Below are positions 1-5,875 of a DNA stretch of 6,628 nt, piece after piece. The notes beneath the pieces are model-generated. The model was given only the letters and a program-made list of their open reading frames with translations. It did no database searches and had not been told where the DNA came from. Source of the stretch: Kiloniellaceae bacterium (GTDB lineage: Bacteria; Pseudomonadota; Alphaproteobacteria; Kiloniellales; Kiloniellaceae); NCBI GenBank assembly GCA_028280915.1, contig JANQKX010000692.1, forward strand, positions 1 through 6,628, written 5' to 3'. A program made the position numbers and the translations under genes. Numbering within the stretch: position 1 is the first letter of the stretch; each line of letters begins with the position of its first letter.

Positions 1-567
1 GGACAGGGGCTTTTGCTGGGTATCCACGGCGCGGGCGAAAAAACTGGCGCCGGCGCCCAGCGCCAAGGCCCCCGCCGACAGAGGCCGGTCGATGGAGCCG
101 CCTGGGCTCGAGGGGGTGCGCGTGCCGGCCCGGGAGGTGGGCGAATACTGCCCCTTGGTCAGGCCGTAGATCTCGTTGTTGAATAGCAGGATCTGCAGAT
201 CCACGTTGCGCCGCAAGGCATGGATCAGGTGGTTGCCGCCGATGGATAGGGCATCCCCGTCGCCGCTGATCACCCAGACGTCCAAGTCGGGATTGGCCAG
301 TTTCACGCCCGTGGCCACGGCCGGGGCGCGGCCATGGATGGTATGAAAGCCATAGGTCTCCATGTAATAGGGAAAGCGTGCGGCGCAGCCGATGCCGGAG
401 ACAAAAACCGTTTTTTCCGGGTCCACGCCCTCGTCGGCCAAGGTTTTTTGCATGGCCTTCAAGATGGCATAGTCGCCGCAGCCCGGGCACCAGCGCACCT
501 CTTGATCGGTGGCGAAATCCTTGGCCGTGGGTTTGGCGGCGCCCGCCAGGTTCTGCTGGACGGTCAT
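1..567 (-). CDS. korB: 2-oxoacid (2-oxoglutarate):ferredoxin oxidoreductase beta subunit, partial (C-terminus off left edge)
   Basis: This is the thiamine-diphosphate-binding subunit of a 2-oxoacid:ferredoxin oxidoreductase, which with KorA converts 2-oxoglutarate and CoA to succinyl-CoA, CO2 and reduced ferredoxin in the cytoplasm. The 189 visible residues start MTVQQNLAG. They contain CPGCGD at 27-32 and GIGC at 58-61, whose cysteines 27, 30 and 61 match the Fe-S ligands of the family. GDGDALSIGGNH at 102-113 is the TPP/Mg motif, followed by NNEIYGLTKGQ at 130-140. Family members are about 280-350 residues long, so the C-terminal third, with the expected fourth cysteine, lies beyond the edge. 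The ATG overlaps the korA stop as ATGA, and a GGAG (complement of 576-579) lies 8 bases upstream, which indicates translational coupling. Preference for 2-oxoglutarate over pyruvate or other oxoacids is inferred mainly from its partner KorA. Confidence 0.9.
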   Translation of the reverse strand, partial: MTVQQNLAGAAKPTAKDFATDQEVRWCPGCGDYAILKAMQKTLADEGVDPEKTVFVSGIGCAARFPYYMETYGFHTIHGRAPAVATGVKLANPDLDVWVISGDGDALSIGGNHLIHALRRNVDLQILLFNNEIYGLTKGQYSPTSRAGTRTPSSPGGSIDRPLSAGALALGAGASFFARAVDTQQKPLS

Positions 568-2522
568 GACGTTGTCTCCAATTGCTCCTGAATGGCCGCT
601 TCCAGCTCGCTGATCATGAAGGGCTTGCCGGTGACCTTGGACAGGCCTTCCACGTTGGCCAGGCCGCGGCCTCGCAGCAGCTGCACCAACTGGCCATGGT
701 TCATCTCAGGCACCAGGACCCGGTCGAAGCCGGACAGCAGCCCGTCGATGTTGCGGGGCAGCGGCCAGATGTGGCGTAGGTGGATATGGGAAACCTGGCT
801 TTCGGCGGCGATGTCACCCGCTTGGTTGATGTTGTCCACAGCCCGGGAAATGGGCCCGAAGGTGGAGCCCCAGCCGACCACCGCCAGGCGGCCCGTCTCC
901 GGCCCGGCCTCCACGGCTTGGGCCGGCACGTCATGGGCGATACCGTCGATCTTAGCCGCCCGCAGGTCGGTCATGCGCTGGTGATTTTGCGGATCGTAGG
1001 AAATGTTGCCGCTGCCCTCCGCGCGCTCGATCCCGCCGATGCGGTGCATCAGGCCTGGCGTGCCCGGCGGCGCCCAAGGTCGCGCCAGGGTTTCCGGGTC
1101 GCGGGCAAAGGGCTGGAAGGTCTCCGGGTCCCGGTGGAACCGGGTGGGGAAGCGGGGCAGATCGGCCACCTCGGGCAGGCACCAAGGCTCGGCGGCATTG
1201 GCCACATAGCCGTCGCTCAACAGGATGACCGGGGTCATGTACTTGACCGCGATGCGCACCGCCTCCATGGCCACCTCGAAGCAGTCCGCCGGCGAGCGGG
1301 CCGCCAGCACCGCCAAGGGGGTGTCCCCGTTTCTGCCGTAGACAGATTGAAACAAGTCCGACTGCTCGGTCTTGGTGGGCATGCCGGTGGAGGGCCCCGC
1401 CCGCTGGGAGTTGACCACCACCAAGGGCAACTCGGCCGCCACCGCCAGCCCCAGGGCTTCGGTTTTCAGCGCCACGCCCGGCCCGGAACTGGAGGTCACC
1501 CCCAAGGCCCCGCCGTAAGACGCACCAATGGCGGCGGAGACGGCGGCGATCTCGTCCTCGGCCTGAAAGGTGACGATCCCCATGTCGTGCATGCCGGCCA
1601 GGGCGTGCAGCAATCCGGAGGCCGGAGTGATGGGATAGGAACAGAAGGTCAGCTGCAGCTGGGCGCTTTCGGCGCCGGCCACCAGGCCCAGGGCCATGGC
1701 CTCCTGCCCCGTGACATTGCGGTAAAGCCCCGGCGGGATGGCCGCGGGCGGCACGGAAAAGGCACCAAGTTCGGCCCCCACCTCGGCGGTTTCGCCAAAG
1801 GCATGGCCCGCGTCCAAGGCGGTGACCGTTCCCATGGCGATGAGGGGCTGGGCCTGGAACTTCTGTTTCAGCCAAGCGTGGGTCGGGGCCCGATCCCGGC
1901 CGAACATCCAATAGACCAAACCGAGGGCCCACATGTTTTTACACCTAAGGCCTTCTTTTTTGCTCAGCCCCAGTTCTTTCACCGCGTCCAGGGTCAGCTG
2001 GGACATGTCGGCCTGGAACACCCGGAAGCCCTGCAGACTGCCGTCCGTGCGCGGGTCCTCTTCATAGCCGGCCTTGGTCAGGTTGCGGGCATTAAAGGCG
2101 CCGCTGTCCAAGAGGATCAGCCCGCCGGGCTGCACATCGGCCAAGTTGACCTTCAAGGCGGCCGGGTTCATGGCCACCAGGATATCCAGGCGGTCGCCGG
2201 AGGTCTTGATCACCCGGGCGCCGAAATTGATTTGAAAGGCGGAGACGCCAAAGGTGGTGCCCACCGGCGCGCGGATTTCCGCGGGAAAGTCGGGAAAGGT
2301 GGCCAGGTCGTTGCCCGACAGGGCCGTGGACAGGGTGAACTGGCCGCCGGTGATCTGCATACCGTCGCCCGAGTCGCCGGCAAAGCGCACCACCGCCGAT
2401 TCGAGCTCTTGACGGGAGACCAGGGCCTGCGACCCGGCGGGTCCCTCCCCCCCTCCCGGGGCCGACCCGGGGCGGTCGACTGTTTGGTTCTCGGCTGTTT
2501 GGTTCATGGCACCATCCATCAT
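564..2522 (-). CDS. korA: 2-oxoglutarate:ferredoxin oxidoreductase, fused gamma-alpha subunit
   Basis: This is the large subunit of the KorAB oxidoreductase, 652 residues, the usual size for the two-subunit bacterial type in which the gamma domain is fused in front of alpha. The gamma domain (about 43-235) opens with RFAGDSGDGMQITGGQ at 46-61. The alpha pyrimidine-binding domain has YPITP at 296-300, a conserved QAEDEIAA stretch at 320-327, and GPSTGMPTKTEQSDL at 376-390, typical of the 2-oxoglutarate branch. The last 130 residues form the C-terminal transketolase-like domain. A separate ferredoxin-like delta subunit is not seen. The first 40 residues are a low-complexity G/P/Q-rich tail. Start choice: the first of two tandem ATGs, with AGAGGTAGGG just upstream; a third ATG at 2507 (MNQTAEN) is also possible. 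It is divergent from the corrinoid operon across 460 bases. Confidence 0.9.
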   Translation of the reverse strand: MMDGAMNQTAENQTVDRPGSAPGGGEGPAGSQALVSRQELESAVVRFAGDSGDGMQITGGQFTLSTALSGNDLATFPDFPAEIRAPVGTTFGVSAFQINFGARVIKTSGDRLDILVAMNPAALKVNLADVQPGGLILLDSGAFNARNLTKAGYEEDPRTDGSLQGFRVFQADMSQLTLDAVKELGLSKKEGLRCKNMWALGLVYWMFGRDRAPTHAWLKQKFQAQPLIAMGTVTALDAGHAFGETAEVGAELGAFSVPPAAIPPGLYRNVTGQEAMALGLVAGAESAQLQLTFCSYPITPASGLLHALAGMHDMGIVTFQAEDEIAAVSAAIGASYGGALGVTSSSGPGVALKTEALGLAVAAELPLVVVNSQRAGPSTGMPTKTEQSDLFQSVYGRNGDTPLAVLAARSPADCFEVAMEAVRIAVKYMTPVILLSDGYVANAAEPWCLPEVADLPRFPTRFHRDPETFQPFARDPETLARPWAPPGTPGLMHRIGGIERAEGSGNISYDPQNHQRMTDLRAAKIDGIAHDVPAQAVEAGPETGRLAVVGWGSTFGPISRAVDNINQAGDIAAESQVSHIHLRHIWPLPRNIDGLLSGFDRVLVPEMNHGQLVQLLRGRGLANVEGLSKVTGKPFMISELEAAIQEQLETTS

Positions 2523-2670
2523 CCGACCCTACCTCTAAACTATGCCCCAAACGCCGCCACATCAAACCGAGGGCCCGGCTAAACGCCATTCAGAACCAAA
2601 AAAACGATTAATGCAATTTCCGGCAGCTCACAAATAGAAGGCTCCAGGCGACAACACAAGGAAATCCTCA

Positions 2671-2707
2671 TAATTTAGTGGAAAATAATATTTTTCACAA
2701 TAAATTA
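2671..2707. repeat. 37-base imperfect palindrome, operator-like
   Basis: The inner arms GTGGAAAATA and TATTTTTCAC (2678-2687 and 2689-2698) pair around a single A, with one G:T mismatch. Outside them TAATTTA (2671-2677) and TAAATTA (2701-2707) are exact reverse complements, offset by an extra AA at 2699-2700. The near-zero loop and symmetry suit a dimeric DNA-binding protein site better than an RNA hairpin, although an AT-rich bidirectional terminator remains possible. It lies about 150 bases upstream of korA and about 275 upstream of the corrinoid gene. Confidence 0.6.
2672..2700 (-). promoter_or_regulatory. candidate sigma70-like promoter for korA
   Basis: Read on the minus strand, TTGTGA (complement of 2695-2700) and TAAATT (complement of 2672-2677) are spaced by 17 bases, and each matches the consensus hexamer at 4 of 6 positions. 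The spacer lies within the palindrome at 2671-2707, so a protein bound there would block this promoter. In AT-rich DNA such matches arise by chance, so this is weak evidence. Confidence 0.2.
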
Positions 2708-2730
2708 CTGTAAAAAATGTCACTTTTTCA

Positions 2731-2759
2731 TTCAGATTGAACGCTCAATTGGTTAAAAT
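2731..2759 (+). promoter_or_regulatory. candidate sigma70-like promoter for the corrinoid operon
   Basis: TTCAGA (2731-2736, 4 of 6 to the -35 consensus) and TAAAAT (2754-2759, 5 of 6 to the -10 consensus) are separated by 17 bases. If used, it would give a leader of about 215 bases that includes the inverted repeats at 2768-2803 and 2877-2897. The ATTGA-N4-TCAAT dyad sits in the spacer. Weak evidence from sequence alone. Confidence 0.18.
2736..2749. repeat. small dyad ATTGA-N4-TCAAT
   Basis: A perfect 5-bp inverted repeat with a 4-base centre (ACGC). It resembles a half-turn operator. The spacing differs from the FNR/ANR box, which has TTGA and TCAA six bases apart rather than four. It lies between the hexamers of the candidate plus-strand promoter. 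A repeat this short can occur by chance. Confidence 0.3.
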
Positions 2760-2767
2760 GAGTTACC

Positions 2768-2803
2768 TGAACGGACGTGGGTTTCGGCTAGGATATCCGT
2801 TCA
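2768..2803. repeat. 8-bp perfect inverted repeat with 20-base loop
   Basis: TGAACGGA (2768-2775) and TCCGTTCA (2796-2803) are exact reverse complements. The right arm overlaps the palindrome GGATATCC (2791-2798). If transcribed toward the corrinoid gene it could form a stem-loop in the leader; as DNA it could be a paired operator with half-site centres about 28 bases apart. No U-tract follows, so it is not an intrinsic terminator. Confidence 0.5.
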
Positions 2804-2876
2804 TTTGCCTGGTGTTCTTGGGGTGATTTCCGCCCTATTCCATTAATAATCCTCCATAAAAAAGCTTTGTCGCTAT

Positions 2877-2897
2877 TCAGCCAGGACCGGTCGCTGA
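2877..2897. repeat. operator-like dyad TCAGC / GACCGGTC / GCTGA
   Basis: The outer arms TCAGC (2877-2881) and GCTGA (2893-2897) flank the perfect 8-base palindrome GACCGGTC (2885-2892), with an unpaired CAG on the left. GTCGCT also occurs twice 21 bases apart (2869-2874 and 2890-2895), about two helical turns. It lies about 85 bases upstream of the corrinoid-protein start, suitable for a regulator site near the operon promoter or in its leader. Confidence 0.35.
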
Positions 2898-2970
2898 CAA
2901 AACAGCCGGGCATAGGGCGTTGGTTGGAAATAGGAGACTGCACGCGCGGTGTCCCGGGCGTATTTTTTAT

Positions 2971-2975
2971 GGGGA
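2971..2975 (+). promoter_or_regulatory. ribosome binding site of the corrinoid-protein gene
   Basis: GGGGA ends 7 bases before the ATG at 2983, good Shine-Dalgarno spacing. This supports ATG 2983 over an in-frame TTG at 2920, whose extra 21 residues do not look like the family N-terminus. Confidence 0.6.
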
Positions 2976-2982
2976 TTTGGCC

Positions 2983-3684
2983 ATGTCTGACGAAGACGAC
3001 CTTGATCTAAGTACGCTTGACGACGACGAGTTGGTGCAGCAGATGCACGACGACCTCTACGATGGCCTCAAGGAGGAAATCGAAGAAGGCGTCAATATCC
3101 TCTTGGAGCGGGGTTGGGTGCCTTATGATGTTCTGACCAAGGCCTTGGTCGAGGGCATGCGCATCGTGGGCATCGACTTCCGCGACGGCATTTTGTTCGT
3201 GCCCGAGGTGCTGCTGGCGGCCAACGCCATGAAGTCCGGTATGGTCATCCTGCGTCCCCTGCTCGCCGAAACCGGCGCGCCCAAGGTGGGCAGCATGGTC
3301 ATCGGCACGGTCAAGGGCGACATTCACGACATTGGCAAGAATCTGGTTTCCATGATGCTGGAAGGCGCCGGTTTTGATGTCTTTGACCTGGGCATCAACA
3401 ATCCGGTGGAGAACTACCTGGAGGCTTTGGAGGAGCACAAGCCCGATATCCTGGGCATGTCGGCCCTGCTCACCACCACCATGCCCTATATGAAAGTGGT
3501 CATCGAAACCTTGAAGGAACAAGGCATTCGTGACGACTACATCGTGCTGGTGGGCGGCGCGCCCTTGAACGAGGCTTTCGCCGAAGCCATCGGCGCCGAT
3601 GCCTATTGCCGCGACGCGGCGGTCGCCGTGGAGACCGCGAAAGAGTTCGTGCAACGCAAACATAATCAGATGGGCGCCTCTTAA
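2983..3684 (+). CDS. corrinoid methyl-carrier protein (MtbC/MttC-like, cobalamin-binding)
   Basis: A cytoplasmic corrinoid protein that accepts a methyl group on Co(I) from a substrate-specific methyltransferase and donates it to a second methyltransferase. It has 233 residues, normal for MtaC/MtbC/MttC-type carriers. The N-terminal helical cap domain (about 15-95) includes the FVPEVLLAANAMKSG stretch at 72-86. The Rossmann-like B12 domain (about 102-225) has the base-off signature DIHDIGKN at 113-120: D113-x-H115-x-x-G118, with His115 the expected lower cobalt ligand. SAL at 160-162 and VGGAP at 190-194 are the other cobalamin-tail contacts of the family. An acidic leader of about 16 residues precedes the cap. 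It is the first gene of the unit, 32 bases before the DUF1638 gene. The methyl donor cannot be told from the carrier alone; trimethylamine, betaines and related quaternary amines are used by relatives. Confidence 0.93.
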   Translation: MSDEDDLDLSTLDDDELVQQMHDDLYDGLKEEIEEGVNILLERGWVPYDVLTKALVEGMRIVGIDFRDGILFVPEVLLAANAMKSGMVILRPLLAETGAPKVGSMVIGTVKGDIHDIGKNLVSMMLEGAGFDVFDLGINNPVENYLEALEEHKPDILGMSALLTTTMPYMKVVIETLKEQGIRDDYIVLVGGAPLNEAFAEAIGADAYCRDAAVAVETAKEFVQRKHNQMGAS

Positions 3685-3701
3685 GCGTTTTCTCATGAGG
3701 C

Positions 3702-3708
3702 GTGAGGA
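3702..3708 (+). promoter_or_regulatory. ribosome binding site that decides the DUF1638 start
   Basis: GTGAGGA ends 8 bases before the ATG at 3717. The GTG inside this motif (3702) would be an in-frame earlier start but has GAGG only one base upstream, too close to serve, so ATG 3717 is preferred. Confidence 0.55.
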
Positions 3709-3716
3709 TTGGAACG

Positions 3717-4376
3717 ATGCCCCCTGCGGTGTCACCTGCCCCGTGCGAGCGGACCTTGTTGATTGCCTGCGGTGCTTTGGCGCGGGAAATCGTCGCGCTC
3801 ATCCGCCTGAATAACTGGGACCATCTGAGCCTCACCTGCCTGCCGGCCATCTGGCACAATCACCCGGAGCGCATTCCCGAGGGCGTGCGCGGCAAGATCC
3901 GTGCGGCCCGCAACGAATACGACCGCATCCTGGTCGCCTATGGGGACTGTGGCACCGGCGGGCTCTTGGACCAGGTGCTGGAGGAAGAAGGCGTGGAGCG
4001 CATCGACGGCCCCCACTGCTATGCCTTTTTCAGCGGTAACGAGGCCTTTGCCCAGGCAGCCGAAGACGACCTCACCTGCTTTTACCTGACCGATTACTTG
4101 GTGCGCCACTTCGACCGCTTGATCATGCAGGGCATGGGGATCGATAAGCACCCCGAACTGCTGCCGCTTTATTTCGGCAACTACACCAAGCTGGTTTATC
4201 TGGCGCAAACGGAAGACGATAGCCTGCGCGATCAAGCGGTACGGGCCGCGGAAAAGCTGGGCTTGGCCTTTGAATACCGCCTGACCGGCTATGGCGAGCT
4301 GCACCACTTCATGGCGGGGCCGGAAGACCCTGAAAACCTGGAAACGAGAGAGACAAAAGCACAATGGCCAAACTAA
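3717..4376 (+). CDS. DUF1638 family protein in a corrinoid methyl-transfer operon
   Basis: A protein of 219 residues, soluble, with no signal peptide or membrane segment. It matches the DUF1638 family from memory: an opening strand with ACGALARE at 17-24, then LPAIWHNHPERIP at 42-54, YGDCGTGG at 75-82, DGPHCYAFFSGNE at 97-109, and a C-terminal aromatic-rich half. Six cysteines (10, 18, 41, 78, 101, 121) and His47, His49 and His100 fall in or near these motifs, so metal or cofactor binding is plausible but unproven. The biochemical function is not established. Homologues are known to me as neighbours of MttB-type methyltransferase and corrinoid genes, which suggests a role in methyl transfer, corrinoid handling or reactivation. 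Its end overlaps the next gene by 13 bases, implying coupled translation. A GTG at 3702 would add five residues. Confidence 0.85.
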   Translation: MPPAVSPAPCERTLLIACGALAREIVALIRLNNWDHLSLTCLPAIWHNHPERIPEGVRGKIRAARNEYDRILVAYGDCGTGGLLDQVLEEEGVERIDGPHCYAFFSGNEAFAQAAEDDLTCFYLTDYLVRHFDRLIMQGMGIDKHPELLPLYFGNYTKLVYLAQTEDDSLRDQAVRAAEKLGLAFEYRLTGYGELHHFMAGPEDPENLETRETKAQWPN

Positions 4377-4666
4377 CCATCGTCTATTGGCGGGACATTC
4401 CCGCCCAGGTCATCGTCAAGGCGGGCCGCAAGAACGCCAAGCGCCAGTTGGACGAGCGCTTTGAAAAGGCCATCGACATGGCGGCCATGAAAGCCGACCT
4501 CAGGGACACGGATTCCTACCTGGCGGAATGGCGCCGGGGCGAGCCCACGGACTGTGGCGACGACCTGGAAGCCGAAGCGCAAAAGGCCGCCGATCAATTG
4601 CACAGCGACTACGACAATGAACGGCTGAAGGGCCTGATCGCCAACGGCGGCCGGGCCTCGGCCTGA
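4364..4666 (+). CDS. small 'virulence factor' family protein (PF13769-like)
   Basis: A 100-residue soluble protein, opening MAKLTIVYWRDIPAQVIVKAG, a beta-rich start, then KRQLDERFEKAIDMAAMKA (about 27-45) as a helix and an acidic helical C-terminal half. It resembles the short family named 'virulence factor' in protein databases. The name is historical and does not indicate a pathogenic role here. In alphaproteobacterial genomes the family is, from memory, repeatedly found between DUF1638 and methylenetetrahydrofolate reductase genes, as here. Function is unknown; size and position suggest an accessory subunit or assembly factor of the methyl-transfer machinery. The start ATG lies inside the end of the DUF1638 gene in another frame. 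Only a weak GAGAGAG lies upstream, so expression probably relies on translational coupling. Confidence 0.8.
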   Translation: MAKLTIVYWRDIPAQVIVKAGRKNAKRQLDERFEKAIDMAAMKADLRDTDSYLAEWRRGEPTDCGDDLEAEAQKAADQLHSDYDNERLKGLIANGGRASA

Positions 4667-4749
4667 CCCCGGCACCTCGGCCCTCTCCGCACCGGTAAGC
4701 AACGACTTCACCTGTAAGTTACCCATAGGCCCCCTAAAGGAACTCCCCC

Positions 4750-5661
4750 ATGTCGGCGGACAGCAAACAACAGATCATCGATTTCGTTTCCGGCTTCACC
4801 CTGGAGACCACGCCGGGCTCGGCGCTTAAGATCCCCGACTACCGGGAGCATCTGCGCCCCGGCGCCAAGGTGGCGGTCACCTTCCTGCCCGGCTCCGACT
4901 TCGCCGACACCATCAAGACCGCGCGGCGCCTGAAGGACGAGGGCTTCGAGCCCCTGCCCCACTTCGCCGCCCGCTCCATCCCCAGCCGGCGCGACCTGGA
5001 GAGCAACCTGGAGCGTCTGCAAGGCGAGGTGGGCGTGGAAGAGATCGTCGCCCTGGGCGGCGCCGTGACCAATCCCCTGGGCGAGTTCACCAGCTCCATG
5101 GAGCTGCTGGAGACCGGCCTGTTCGACAAGCACGGCATCCGCCGCATCGGCGTGGCCGGCCATCCAGAGGGCAGCCCGGACATTTCCGATGAGGAAATCA
5201 AGAAGGCCCTGGCGTGGAAAAACGCCTTTGCCGAGCGCACCGGCGCGGCGGTCTATATCGCCACCCAGTTCTGCTTCGAGGCCGCCCCCATCATCGCCTG
5301 GGACAAGGCCCTGCAGGCGGACGGCAACAAACTGCCGATCCACATCGGCGTGCCGGGGCTGGCCACCATCAAGACCCTGATCAACCATGCCAAGGCCTGC
5401 GGCGTCGGCCCGTCCATGCGCTTCCTGACCCGCCAGGCCCGCAACATCACCAAGCTGATGAAGATCAGCACGCCGGATCAGCTGATCATGGACCTGGCCG
5501 TGTACCAGCATCAGGACCCCGCTTGCGGCATCCGCCGGGTGCATGTCTACCCTCTGGGCGGCCTGCGCCGCTCGGCGGCCTGGACCTACGCGGTGGCCGA
5601 CGGCGATTTTTCCATCAACAAAAATGGAAAAGGCTTTGTCGTTCACCGCGAGATCAATTAA
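4750..5661 (+). CDS. metF: methylenetetrahydrofolate reductase (short MetF type)
   Basis: Interconverts 5,10-methylene-THF and 5-methyl-THF using FAD in a TIM-barrel fold; cytoplasmic. It has 303 residues, close to E. coli MetF (296), without the eukaryotic regulatory domain. Visible landmarks are TLETTPG at 17-23, where Glu19 aligns by eye with the catalytic Glu28 of E. coli. Others are LPHFAARS at 69-76, ALGG at 101-104, AGHPEG at 136-141, and ATQFCFE at 171-177, matching the TQFFFD folate-binding region with Gln173. The sequence is clearly divergent from housekeeping MetF, for example ETTPG in place of EFFPP. Placement with a corrinoid protein and an MtrH-like methyltransferase suggests it runs oxidatively, taking methyl-THF to methylene-THF. 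AAAGGAA ends 7 bases before the ATG. It starts 83 bases after the previous gene; that gap shows no clear structure. Confidence 0.92.
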   Translation: MSADSKQQIIDFVSGFTLETTPGSALKIPDYREHLRPGAKVAVTFLPGSDFADTIKTARRLKDEGFEPLPHFAARSIPSRRDLESNLERLQGEVGVEEIVALGGAVTNPLGEFTSSMELLETGLFDKHGIRRIGVAGHPEGSPDISDEEIKKALAWKNAFAERTGAAVYIATQFCFEAAPIIAWDKALQADGNKLPIHIGVPGLATIKTLINHAKACGVGPSMRFLTRQARNITKLMKISTPDQLIMDLAVYQHQDPACGIRRVHVYPLGGLRRSAAWTYAVADGDFSINKNGKGFVVHREIN

Positions 5662-5683
5662 TTAGGTTGCCGCTGCCATGAGA

Positions 5684-5710
5684 GCGCGATCGGGGCAAAA
5701 AAGGTCGCGC
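5684..5710. repeat. hairpin-forming inverted repeat after metF
   Basis: GCGCGA (5684-5689) and TCGCGC (5705-5710) are exact reverse complements around a 15-base loop with an A6 run (5697-5702). No T-run follows on the plus strand, so it is not a typical intrinsic terminator. It may be an mRNA processing or stability element between metF and the next gene. Confidence 0.35.
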
Positions 5711-5787
5711 GGGCATCAGCTTTGGCCGGCAAGATCGGCGCTAATTCATGTTAAGGGCTCCACCTCGAATTGGACCGAGAAAAGTAC

Positions 5788-5841
5788 CTGACTACAGACC
5801 AGACCCTGACAACAGACCAGACCCCGACAACAGACCAGACG
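5788..5841 (+). repeat. three tandem 18-bp direct repeats
   Basis: Consecutive units at 5788-5805, 5806-5823 and 5824-5841 follow the consensus CTGACAACAGACCAGACC. Unit 1 has T for A at position 6, unit 2 is exact, and unit 3 has C at position 2 and G at the last base. Each unit holds an internal CAGACCAGAC duplication. There is no spacer, so it is not a CRISPR. The frame of the downstream gene is closed here by a TGA at 5807, so the repeat is not part of that protein. It ends 34 bases before the methyltransferase start, in the leader or promoter of that gene. Confidence 0.85.
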
Positions 5842-5859
5842 ATGTCACACCAAGTTTAA
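5842..5859 (+). other. possible five-codon upstream reading frame
   Basis: ATG at 5842 begins a mini-frame MSHQV ending in TAA at 5857-5859, directly after the last 18-bp repeat. Its stop overlaps the AAGGAG of the next gene. It lacks a clear ribosome binding site of its own, so it may be chance. Confidence 0.15.
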
Positions 5860-5863
5860 GGAG
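5858..5863 (+). promoter_or_regulatory. ribosome binding site of the methyltransferase gene, long spacing
   Basis: AAGGAG is a strong Shine-Dalgarno match but ends 12 bases before the ATG at 5876, longer than the usual 5-9. No other in-frame start lies closer, and the protein from 5876 begins as the family does. Confidence 0.6.
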
Positions 5864-5875
5864 TTCCTTTTCCCC

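Larger units (their letters stand above)
2523..2982. other. divergent intergenic control region, AT-rich core
   Basis: These 460 bases separate the divergent korA and corrinoid-protein genes. No reading frame here has family-like content. Roughly 2600-2760 is clearly richer in A+T than the genes on either side, with several A or T runs. The region contains four separate dyads, listed individually, and should hold promoters in both directions. I looked for cobalamin, SAM, THF and glycine riboswitch signatures and saw none convincing. No transcription-factor gene is nearby, so any regulator acts from elsewhere. Confidence 0.75.

Noticed and set aside
780..2582. Plus-strand open frame of about 600 codons opposite korA
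   Set aside because: It lies antisense to a gene with clear KorA motifs throughout. Its translation is rich in G, H, Q and R with no recognisable domain, as expected for the complement of GC-rich codons.
2736..2749. FNR/ANR box
   Set aside because: The half-sites TTGA and TCAA are separated by four bases instead of the six required.
2940..2970. Attenuator-like terminator before the corrinoid gene (T6 run at 2963-2968)
   Set aside because: The preceding bases give only about four base pairs (ACGC/GCGT) around a large loop, too weak to support.
2920..2982. TTG-initiated N-terminal extension of the corrinoid protein
   Set aside because: The extra 21 residues are basic and unlike the family N-terminus, while ATG 2983 has a well-spaced GGGGA.
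2523..2982. Cobalamin riboswitch upstream of the corrinoid gene
   Set aside because: CAGCCAGGACC near 2879 superficially recalls the B12 box, but the rest of the conserved core (GCCACTG and GGGAA-type elements) was not found in order.
5684..5710. Rho-independent terminator after metF
   Set aside because: The hairpin has only a 6-bp stem and a 15-base loop and lacks a downstream T-run on the coding strand.
5788..5841. CRISPR array
   Set aside because: The 18-bp units are directly contiguous with no spacers, and no cas gene is nearby.
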